A stretch of 35,949 nt of DNA from Frankia alni (lineage in GTDB: Bacteria; Actinomycetota; Actinomycetes; Frankiales; Frankiaceae). The DNA lies in assembly GCA_026225295.1 (NCBI GenBank), contig JAMFSN010000038.1, forward strand, positions 1 to 35,949. Reading direction: 5' to 3'. Under the pieces are notes generated by a model. It ran no database searches and was not told where the DNA came from. It saw only the letters and a program-made list of their open reading frames with translations. The translations under genes and the position numbers were made by a program. Below are positions 7,822-14,233 of this stretch, in pieces (positions within the stretch are counted from its first letter, which is position 1; each line of letters opens with the position of its first letter).

Positions 7822-8427
7822 GTGCAGATCCCTCGAGCCGACCCGTCGGACGTCACCACCCGGCCCGACCCGTCCACCGGTGGCGGCGGTCCCGATCCGG
7901 TCGCCGCGAACCCGGCTTCCGTGCCGGTGCTGGTCCGTCGGTTCGACCGCGAGCTGCCCGTCCCCGGGTACGCCCACGACGGCGACGCCGGGGCGGATCT
8001 GGTCACGGCTCAGGACGTGACGCTCGGGCCGGGGGAGCGGGCGGTGGTCGGGACGGGGATCGGGATCGCCCTCCCGCCGGGCTACGCCGCCTTCGTCCAT
8101 CCCCGCAGCGGGTTGGCGGCCCGGCACGGACTGTCGATCGTCAATGCGCCCGGCACGGTTGACGCCGGATACCGTGGAGAAATCAAGGTCGTACTCGTCA
8201 ACACCGACATCCGCGAGACCGTGCGCCTCGCGCGCGGCGACCGGGTCGCGCAGCTGATCATTCAGCGGGTGGAGCGGGCCGCGTTCGCGGAGACCGACGA
8301 GCTGCCGGACACCGTCCGCGGCACCGGTGGTTTCGGCTCGACCGGCGGCTTCGGCGCGCCGGTCGCGGCGGTGGCGGGCAGCGATCTCACGACAACGGTA
8401 GGGGACGGACAGGGTGTTTCGGCGTAA
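7822..8427 (+). CDS. dut: Deoxyuridine 5'-triphosphate nucleotidohydrolase
   Basis: Trimeric dUTPase that hydrolyses dUTP to dUMP and PPi, keeping uracil out of DNA and feeding dTMP synthesis. All five motifs are present in order: AGADL, PRSGLA, the [11 protein letters not shown] block with the catalytic Asp and stacking Tyr, RGDRVAQL, and the C-terminal [10 protein letters not shown] lid. GTG 7822 gives 201 residues; the first 33 are Pro/Gly-rich and not part of the fold. GTG 7921 ([12 protein letters not shown]) gives 168 residues and fits the usual 150-160-residue family length better, but neither start has a good ribosome site. About 30 low-complexity residues follow the lid. The end overlaps the DUF3710 gene by 14 bases. 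Confidence 0.95.
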   Translation: MQIPRADPSDVTTRPDPSTGGGGPDPVAANPASVPVLVRRFDRELPVPGYAHDGDAGADLVTAQDVTLGPGERAVVGTGIGIALPPGYAAFVHPRSGLAARHGLSIVNAPGTVDAGYRGEIKVVLVNTDIRETVRLARGDRVAQLIIQRVERAAFAETDELPDTVRGTGGFGSTGGFGAPVAAVAGSDLTTTVGDGQGVSA

Positions 8428-9139
8428 GCGTGACAGCGGCCGCCGGCGAGCGGGCGGCGAGCGGGCCAGTCGACCGGTGGGCAGCCACGGGGGAGCGGAG
8501 CTCGCCGACCCGGCCGCCGGGCCCGCGCCCGACCAGGTGGCGTTGGACGGTCCGTACGACGCGCTCGACGCACCGGACGACACCCTGCCCCGGGTGGATC
8601 TCGGCGCCCTGCGGGTCCCGATGTTCGACGGTCTGCAGATGGGGTTCAGCCGCGACGAAGGTTCCGGCGAACTGATGTCCGCCGTGCTGGCCGACGGGCA
8701 CAGCGCGTTGGAGATCTCAGTTTTCGCCGCGCCCAAGTCGGCCGGCATCTGGGACGAGGTCCGCGCGGAGATCGTCGATTCGCTGCGGGAAGGCGGGCAG
8801 CCGCCGCTGCTGACCACCGGGCCGCACGGCGACGAGGTGGAGCTGCGGTTGCCGACCGGTTCGCCGGGCGAGACCGTGCCCGGCCGCCTGTTGGGCATCG
8901 ACGGTCCGCGCTGGTTCCTGCGGGTCGTCGTGACGGGGGAGGCGGCGGTCAATCCGGCCGCGGCCCCGCTGTTGGACGCCGCGCTCGGCGCGCTGGTTGT
9001 GGTGCGGGGCGACGTGGCCATGCCGCTGCGTGACCCGCTGCCGCTGCGGCTGCCCCAGGAACTGCGGGACGCCCTGGAGAATCCCGAAGCGGCCACCGGG
9101 CCGCCCGGCCCGGGTGTCCAGATCACCGAAACCCGCTGA
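8414..9139 (+). CDS. DUF3710 family protein
   Basis: 241-residue soluble protein of the actinobacterial DUF3710 family (M. tuberculosis Rv2696c equivalent); no biochemical role is known to me. Residues 1-55 are basic then acidic and low-complexity ([14 protein letters not shown]); the conserved domain starts near [20 protein letters not shown]. Typical features are [25 protein letters not shown] and a C-terminal RDPLPLRLP(Q)ELR. There are no membrane segments. The start is GTG 8414, inside the end of dut; the 14-base overlap implies translational coupling. Confidence 0.85.
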   Translation: MFRRKRDSGRRRAGGERASRPVGSHGGAELADPAAGPAPDQVALDGPYDALDAPDDTLPRVDLGALRVPMFDGLQMGFSRDEGSGELMSAVLADGHSALEISVFAAPKSAGIWDEVRAEIVDSLREGGQPPLLTTGPHGDEVELRLPTGSPGETVPGRLLGIDGPRWFLRVVVTGEAAVNPAAAPLLDAALGALVVVRGDVAMPLRDPLPLRLPQELRDALENPEAATGPPGPGVQITETR

Positions 9140-9286
9140 TCTTCGCCCGATTGGCGGTTTCTCGCCCGGTCTGATACCGCGCGGGTGCGATGTCCGTGAC
9201 AACTCCCGCCCTTCGGGCGCGTCGGCGGGGCACACTGGGGCGTTGCCGGGCGTTGCAGATAGGTAACGGGCGATCGGGAGGCCGTC

Positions 9287-9790
9287 GTGAGCGCAGGAGC
9301 GAGCAAGCGTAGGTACTGGCCGACGAAGGAGGCCGATACCGAAGCGAGCGAGCGGTCGGAGGAGTTCGGCCCCGTCGCCGCCCCGCCTACGCCCGGCCCG
9401 GACGGGACGACCCGGACCGGGTGGTGGGGGCGGACGGTTCACCGGCTGACGGCCGACGAGGCCGAGTTGGAGAACGAGGATCTGCAGAAGATCTCCGTGT
9501 CGGCCGGCGCCGTGCCGGTCGGGCGGTGTGGTGACCGTCAGCAGGTTTGCGTAGCCGGCGCGATACAATCGGTCACGGTCCGGACGCGGGCCGGTTCACC
9601 CAGCCTGGAGGCCGACATCTGCGACGGCAGCGGCACCGTCACGCTGGTGTTCCTCGGCCGGCGACGCATCCCCGGAATCGAGGCGGGTCACTCCTTGAAG
9701 GCCACCGGTCTGCTGACCCATCGTGATCACCGGTCCACCATCTTCAACCCGCGCTACGAACTGCTGCCCGCCTCGTCGGCGAGCGCCTGA
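9287..9790 (+). CDS. OB-fold nucleic-acid-binding domain protein
   Basis: 167-residue protein with a disordered, charged N-terminus (to about residue 50), a short helix (HRLTADEAELENEDLQKIS) and an OB-fold barrel at about residues 80-160: VCVAGAIQSVTVR, LEADICDGSGTVTLVFLGRRRIPGI, LKATGLLTHRDHRSTIFNPRYELL. This layout matches the Rv2694c-type OB-fold proteins beside dut. It probably binds single-stranded nucleic acid, but that is inference from the fold. The start is GTG 9287 with GGAGG five bases upstream. One base separates its stop from the DUF3159 start, so the two form a unit. Confidence 0.85.
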   Translation: MSAGASKRRYWPTKEADTEASERSEEFGPVAAPPTPGPDGTTRTGWWGRTVHRLTADEAELENEDLQKISVSAGAVPVGRCGDRQQVCVAGAIQSVTVRTRAGSPSLEADICDGSGTVTLVFLGRRRIPGIEAGHSLKATGLLTHRDHRSTIFNPRYELLPASSASA

Positions 9791-9791
9791 C

Positions 9792-10592
9792 GTGCCGGAG
9801 CCCGACCGGCCCGGGCGGCCCCCGACCGCGGCCTACCTGGCCGACGCGATCGGCGGCCCGCGGGGCATCGCGGACGCGACCATCCCCACGGTCGCGTTCG
9901 TGGTGGTCAACGCCATCACCGGGCTCTCGGCCGCGCTGGTCGTCGCGATCGCCGCGTCGGTGCTGCTCCTGGCGGTGCGGATCGTCCGGCGGGAGCCGGT
10001 CCAGCAGACCTTCTCGGGCATGTTCGGCGTCGTCATCGCGGTGATCATCGCCCGGCGGACGGGCAGCGCCAGCGGGTTCTTCCTGCCCGGGATCGCCCGC
10101 AACGCGCTGTTCCTGGTCGTCGGACTCGGTTCGATGCTGGTCCGGCGACCGTTGGCCGGCTACGTCCTGGCCGCGTTCGACGAGCGGTACGGGCAGTGGC
10201 GGGCCGATCCGGCCCTGCGCCGCGCCGCCCACTGGGCGACGTTGCTGTGGGTGGCGCTGTTCGGGTTGCGGGTCGTCGTCCAGGGCTCCCTCTATCTGGC
10301 CGACCGGCCCGGCTGGCTGGCCGCCGCCAACCTCGGCCTGGGGGTCCCGCTCTACGTGGCGACCATCCTGGCCAGTGTCGCGGTCGTGCGGAAGCTCGCG
10401 CCGGCGGCGGCCGCGGCGGACGACGACCAGGGGGTCGCCGCGGGCGACCCCGGGACGACGAAGGTCAGCGGCGCCGACCCGGACGCGGTTGGCCCGGACG
10501 CGGTTGGCCCGGCGACCGGGTCGTCCGGGGGTCAGCCGGCCGTGTTCGCGTTCGTCGAGCCGGTCGGGCCGCCGAGCAGTTCGGCCAGCTGA
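9792..10592 (+). CDS. DUF3159 family integral membrane protein
   Basis: 266-residue polytopic membrane protein (Rv2693c-type). The start region PTAAYLADAIGGPRGIADATIPTVAFVVVNAITG and the later LAGYVLAAFDERYGQWR motif are characteristic of DUF3159. I count five or six hydrophobic stretches between residues 30 and 200, then a hydrophilic Ala/Asp/Pro tail. The function is unknown. The start is GTG 9792, one base after the OB-fold stop. The tail contains a perfect 15-bp tandem duplication (PDAVG twice, near 10480-10510). Its last 61 bases overlap the 3' end of ceoC on the other strand. Confidence 0.85.
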   Translation: MPEPDRPGRPPTAAYLADAIGGPRGIADATIPTVAFVVVNAITGLSAALVVAIAASVLLLAVRIVRREPVQQTFSGMFGVVIAVIIARRTGSASGFFLPGIARNALFLVVGLGSMLVRRPLAGYVLAAFDERYGQWRADPALRRAAHWATLLWVALFGLRVVVQGSLYLADRPGWLAAANLGLGVPLYVATILASVAVVRKLAPAAAAADDDQGVAAGDPGTTKVSGADPDAVGPDAVGPATGSSGGQPAVFAFVEPVGPPSSSAS

Positions 10593-11236
10593 CTTTCGGT
10601 CTCGGGGGAGGTGGCCACGGCCAGCACCTCGTCGCCCGCCTCGAGCGTCCCGTCCGGGGTCGGCAGGACCACCCGGCCCTCCCGCAGGATCGTGACCAGC
10701 GCGGTGTCGCGGGGCAGGTTCACGTCACCGATCCGCTGCCCGAGCACCGGGGAATCGTCCGAGAGGGTCAATTCGACCAACGACGCCTCGCCCTGCATGA
10801 AGCGCATGAGCCGGACCAGATCGCCGACACTGACCGCCTCCTCGACCAGGGCGGTCAGCAGGCGGGGGGCCGAGACGGCCACGTCTACGCCCCAGGCCTC
10901 GGTGAAGAGCCACTCGTTGTGCGGGTGGTTGACCCGCGCGACGACCCGCGGCACCCCGAACTCGGTCTTGGCCAGCAACGAGACGACCAGGTTGGCCTTG
11001 TCGTCACCGGTCGCGGCGACGACCACCCCGTAGCCGTTCAGCTCGGCCCGTTCGAGGGTCGACACCTCACAGGCGTCGGCGTTGAGCCAGGTGGCGCCGG
11101 GCAGCGCCGAGGCCCGCATCTTGGCCGGGTCGCGTTCGATCAGCAGGACCCGGGCACCGTGATCCAACAGCTCCCCCGCGATCGAGCGGCCCACCTTGCC
11201 CGCTCCCGCGATCGCCACCCGTCGTACCGGCTTCAC
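10532..11236 (-). CDS. ceoC: TrkA-family K+ uptake regulatory protein (CeoC-like)
   Basis: 234-residue cytosolic RCK protein: an N-terminal Rossmann domain (VAIAGAGKVGRSIAGELL, with Glu/Arg at LIERD closing the first half) and a C-terminal TrkA-C domain from about residue 140. The segment VVVAATGDDKANLVVSLLAKTEFGVPRVVARVNHPHNEWLF is almost a signature of the mycobacterial Rv2692 type. Such proteins bind nucleotides (NAD(H)/ATP, c-di-AMP in some) and gate a K+ channel or symporter. It lies 66 bp downstream of ceoB on the same strand. No TrkH/KtrB channel gene is in the window; the nearest K+ transporters are the KimA-like pair. The C-terminus (GPTGSTNANTAG) overlaps DUF3159 antisense. Confidence 0.9.
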   Translation of the reverse strand: MKPVRRVAIAGAGKVGRSIAGELLDHGARVLLIERDPAKMRASALPGATWLNADACEVSTLERAELNGYGVVVAATGDDKANLVVSLLAKTEFGVPRVVARVNHPHNEWLFTEAWGVDVAVSAPRLLTALVEEAVSVGDLVRLMRFMQGEASLVELTLSDDSPVLGQRIGDVNLPRDTALVTILREGRVVLPTPDGTLEAGDEVLAVATSPETESQLAELLGGPTGSTNANTAG

Positions 11237-11255
11237 TGCGCCTCCTCGGCCCGTA

Positions 11256-11310
11256 CCACTCAGTCGGCTCTTGGTCAGTCGGCTCTGGTCAGTCGGGTCT
11301 GGTCAGTCGG
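11256..11310 (-). repeat. 14-bp tandem repeat, four copies, containing the ceoB stop
   Basis: GGTCAGTCGG(G/C)TCT repeats in tandem; TCA falls at 11260, 11275, 11289 and 11303 (periods 15, 14, 14). On the minus strand each unit reads CCAGACCCGACTGA or a close variant, and the TGA at 11303-11305 is the ceoB stop codon. The array fills nearly all of the 66-bp ceoB-ceoC gap. Confidence 0.9.
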
Positions 11311-11965
11311 GTCTGGGGCCGTCGGTGACGGCGGTCAGCACGTCGGCCGCCTTGGCCTTCAGCAGGACCATGTGCAGCAGGTCGCCGTCCTGGACCACCG
11401 TGCGCGGTTCCGGCAGCATCCCCTCGCCGAACCGGGTCACGCACACGACGCGCCCCCCCGATTCGGCTTCCAGGTCGGCGATCCGGCGCCCGACCCAGGC
11501 CGTCGAGGGCGTGAAGTCGGTCATGACCACCGCGCCGCTGGAGTCGCTCCACTCGGGGGTGACCGCGTCGGGCACCAGCCGGCGCAGGATCTGGTCCCGG
11601 GTCCACCGCACGGTGGCGACGGTCGGGATGCCGAGCCGCTCGTAGACCTCGGCCCGGCGGGGGTCGTAGATCCGCGCTACGACCTGGGCGACCCCGAACA
11701 TCTCCCGGGCCACCCGGGCCGCGATGATGTTGGAGTTGTCACCGCTGGAGACCGCCGCGAACGCGGTCGCCTCCTCGATCCCGGCCTCGATCAGGGTGTC
11801 GCGGTCGAAGCCGATGCCGGTCACCGTCCGGCCGCCGAAGTCTTCGGGGAGGCGGTTGAAGGCCGTCGGCTCCTGGTCGATGATGGCGACCGAATGGCCG
11901 TACCGGTCGACGGCCCGAGCCAGCGCAGAACCGACTCGGCCACAACCGAGGATGACCACGTGCAC
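11303..11965 (-). CDS. ceoB: TrkA-family K+ uptake regulatory protein (CeoB-like)
   Basis: 220-residue RCK protein like Rv2691: Rossmann motif HVVILGCGRVGSALARAVDRYGHSVAIIDQ at the very N-terminus, then TAFNRLPEDFGGRTVTGIGFDRDTLIEAGIEEATAFAAVSSGDN, and a TrkA-C domain in the last 85 residues. The partner CeoC is encoded immediately downstream; the two probably form a hetero-octameric ring on a K+ transporter. GTG 11965 was chosen because it starts directly at the Rossmann strand; the frame is open to 12046 but the extra residues are not family-like. TAGTCT (11973-11978) is exactly 7 bases upstream, suggesting a leaderless mRNA. The stop codon is embedded in a 14-bp tandem repeat. Confidence 0.9.
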   Translation of the reverse strand: MHVVILGCGRVGSALARAVDRYGHSVAIIDQEPTAFNRLPEDFGGRTVTGIGFDRDTLIEAGIEEATAFAAVSSGDNSNIIAARVAREMFGVAQVVARIYDPRRAEVYERLGIPTVATVRWTRDQILRRLVPDAVTPEWSDSSGAVVMTDFTPSTAWVGRRIADLEAESGGRVVCVTRFGEGMLPEPRTVVQDGDLLHMVLLKAKAADVLTAVTDGPRPD

Positions 11966-12038
11966 GTCGAGCAGACTAGTACCGACCCCGTCGCCGGGCG
12001 CGTAGTTCGGCCGGGCCCCCGGGGCCTTACCTGTCGCC

Positions 12039-12091
12039 CAGGTCACATCAGGTAGCGCAGGTCACACCAGGTTGCGCAGGTCACATCAAGC
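12039..12091. promoter_or_regulatory. Phased CAGGT direct-repeat array between ceoB and kimA-like genes
   Basis: CAGGT begins at 12039, 12049, 12058, 12068 and 12077, alternating CAGGTCACAY and CAGGTWGCG, giving a 19-bp composite unit repeated 2.5 times. Spacing of 9-10 bp puts every half-unit on about the same DNA face. The array ends about 23 bp before the candidate -10 of the plus-strand transporter and 60 bp from the candidate -10 of ceoB. A regulator binding site is inferred; which protein binds is unknown. Confidence 0.65.
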
Positions 12092-12114
12092 CGGACGCGA
12101 CGGGTACGCGTCTG

Positions 12115-12120
12115 TACCAT
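12115..12120 (+). promoter_or_regulatory. -10 element for the K+ transporter operon
   Basis: TACCAT followed by exactly 7 bases and then GTG 12128, with no Shine-Dalgarno sequence in between. This fits transcription starting at or next to the start codon. Confidence 0.5.
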
Positions 12121-12127
12121 CACCCGC

Positions 12128-14233
12128 GTGCCGCTCACGGACCGCGTCAAGCGCGGTTTCGTCGGTCGTCCGTTGCGAAGCGACCGACTCGGTGAAACCC
12201 TCCTGCCGAAACGCATCGCCCTGCCCGTTTTCGCGAGTGACGCACTCTCTTCGGTCGCCTACGCGACCGAAGAAATCCTGCTGGTTCTGTCGCTGGGCGG
12301 CCTGACCTACTACCACTTCACCCCGTTCGTGGCGGCGGCCGTGGTGGTGCTGATGTTGACGGTCGTCGCCTCCTACCGGCAGAACGTGCACGCCTACCCG
12401 AGCGGCGGGGGCGACTACGAGGTCGCGACCACGAACCTCGGGCCCCCGGCCGGTCTCGTCGTGGCGAGCGCGCTGCTGGTGGACTACACGTTGACGGTGG
12501 CCGTCTCGGTCTCGGCCGGGGTGGCCAACCTGACGTCGGCCGCCACCGGGCTGGCGCCCTACCGGGTCTACATCGCGGTCGGTCTGATCGTCATCCTGAC
12601 CACGATCAACCTGCGGGGCGTGCGCGAATCGGGGTCGGCGTTCGCCGTGCCGACCTACGCGTTCATGGCCGGAATCATCATCATGGTCGGCATCGGTCTG
12701 ATCAGAACGGCGTTCGGCCACCCGCCCCGGGCCGAGAGCGCGCACTACCAGATCCACGCGGAATCGTCCTTCGGCGGGATCGCCACGGTCTTCCTGATCC
12801 TGCGGGCCTTTTCCTCCGGTTGTACGGCCCTGACCGGGGTCGAGGCGATCAGCAACGGCGTGCCCGCGTTCAAGAAGCCCAAGAGCAAGAACGCGGCGAC
12901 GACCCTGCTGGCCATGGGCACGATCGCGGTCACGATGTTCATCGGCGTGACCGCCCTGGCCCTCATCGCCCACGTGCGGATCGCCGAGAGCTCCTCCGAC
13001 CTGATCGGCGCGCACGGCCAGCAGCGCACGGTCATCGCCCAGGTCGCGGCGGCCGTGTTCGGGCATGGTTCGCCCGGGTTCATCTACATCGCCGCGGTCA
13101 CCGCGCTGATCCTGGTGCTGGCCGCCAACACCGCGTTCAACGGGTTCCCGGTGCTGGGCTCGATCCTGGCCCGGGACGGTTACCTGCCCCGCCAGCTGCA
13201 CACCCGGGGGGACCGGCTCGCCTACTCGAACGGCATCGCCCTGCTGGCCGGGTTCGCCTCGCTGCTCGTGATCGTTTATCACGCCGAGGTGACCCGGCTC
13301 ATCCAGCTCTACATCGTCGGGGTGTTCGTCTCGTTCGTCTGCAGCCAGACCGGCATGGTGCGGCACTGGCAGCGCATCCTGCGCTCCCCGACCGGGCCGT
13401 CCGAGCCGGCCGCCCGGGCGGCGCTGCGGCGCCGGCAGGCGATCAACTTCACCGGCGCGGTGCTGACCGCCGTCGTGCTGACCATCGTGCTGATCACCAA
13501 GTTCACCCGGGGTGCGTACCTGGTCTGCATCGCGATGCCGCTCATCTTCCTGCTGATGCGGGGGATCCGCGGTCACTACGACCGGGTCGCCCGCGAGCTG
13601 GAACCCGAGGCCGGGCGGCCCACGCTGCCGTCCCGGATCCACGCCGTCGTGCTGGTCAGCAAGATCCACGCCCCGACGCTGCGGGCCCTGGCCTACGCGA
13701 AGGCGACCCGGCCGCACAGCCTGGTCGCGCTGACCGTCGTCGTCGACCCGGCCGACGGGCAGCGGCTGCGGCAGGCCTGGGACGAACGCGGGATCGAGAT
13801 CGATCTCGTCGAGCTGGCCTCGCCCTACCGGGAAATCACCCGGCCGATCCTGTCCTATGTGGCCCGGATCCGCCGGGAAAGCCCCCGCGACGTGGTGGCC
13901 GTCTTCGTCCCGGAGTATGTGGTCGGCCGCTGGTGGGAACACTTCCTGCACAACCAGAGCGCGTTGCGGCTCAAGGCGCGCCTGCTGTTCCAGCCGGGGG
14001 TGATGGTGACGAGCGTGCCGTGGCAACTCGAATCGTCCGAAGGAGTGGGCGACCGACCCGACCGGCCGCGCGCCGGTGGCGTGCGGATGGCGGCCGGCGG
14101 GCCGTCCCGGGTACCCAGCCCGACCCCGAGCCCCAGCCCGACGCCGACTCCGAATGCCGCCGGACCGCCGGCTGACGGTCCGGCCGAACCGGCCCCCCCG
14201 ATCCGCTCGACCCCCCCGATCCGCTCGAAGTGA
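12128..14233 (+). CDS. KimA-like K+ transporter, first paralogue
   Basis: 701-residue APC/KUP-superfamily permease. From memory of Bacillus subtilis KimA (YdaO), a high-affinity K+:H+ symporter, similarity runs over nearly the whole length: the N-terminal GRPLRSDRLGE segment, SDALSSVAYATEE (D38, Y45), YRQNVHAYPSGGGDYEVA, LLVDYTLTVAVS (D119, T123, S127), CTALTGVEAISNGVPAF, LVLAANTAFNGFP, and a cytosolic C-terminal domain ending in LHNQSALRLKARLLF, matching KimA's LHNQSAFLLRVRLF. D36, Y43, D117, T121 and S125 are the KimA residues I recall as important for ion binding; all are conserved. About 12 membrane helices, then a roughly 190-residue regulatory domain and a Pro/Ser/Thr-rich tail with an 18-bp tandem duplication. 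The stop overlaps the next start (GTGA). Often annotated only as an amino-acid permease. Confidence 0.82.
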   Translation: MPLTDRVKRGFVGRPLRSDRLGETLLPKRIALPVFASDALSSVAYATEEILLVLSLGGLTYYHFTPFVAAAVVVLMLTVVASYRQNVHAYPSGGGDYEVATTNLGPPAGLVVASALLVDYTLTVAVSVSAGVANLTSAATGLAPYRVYIAVGLIVILTTINLRGVRESGSAFAVPTYAFMAGIIIMVGIGLIRTAFGHPPRAESAHYQIHAESSFGGIATVFLILRAFSSGCTALTGVEAISNGVPAFKKPKSKNAATTLLAMGTIAVTMFIGVTALALIAHVRIAESSSDLIGAHGQQRTVIAQVAAAVFGHGSPGFIYIAAVTALILVLAANTAFNGFPVLGSILARDGYLPRQLHTRGDRLAYSNGIALLAGFASLLVIVYHAEVTRLIQLYIVGVFVSFVCSQTGMVRHWQRILRSPTGPSEPAARAALRRRQAINFTGAVLTAVVLTIVLITKFTRGAYLVCIAMPLIFLLMRGIRGHYDRVARELEPEAGRPTLPSRIHAVVLVSKIHAPTLRALAYAKATRPHSLVALTVVVDPADGQRLRQAWDERGIEIDLVELASPYREITRPILSYVARIRRESPRDVVAVFVPEYVVGRWWEHFLHNQSALRLKARLLFQPGVMVTSVPWQLESSEGVGDRPDRPRAGGVRMAAGGPSRVPSPTPSPSPTPTPNAAGPPADGPAEPAPPIRSTPPIRSK

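Noticed and set aside
11303-12046. Longer ceoB starting at 12046
   Set aside because: The extra 27 residues are not family-like, and they extend over the CAGGT array and the candidate -10.
12039-12091. CRP site within the CAGGT array because of TGTGA/TCACA halves
   Set aside because: The halves are direct repeats 19 bp apart; no TGTGA-N6-TCACA pair is formed.
12039-12127. c-di-AMP (ydaO-type) riboswitch before the KimA-like genes
   Set aside because: The candidate promoter leaves no leader RNA, and the gap is too short and lacks the riboswitch-like conserved segments.
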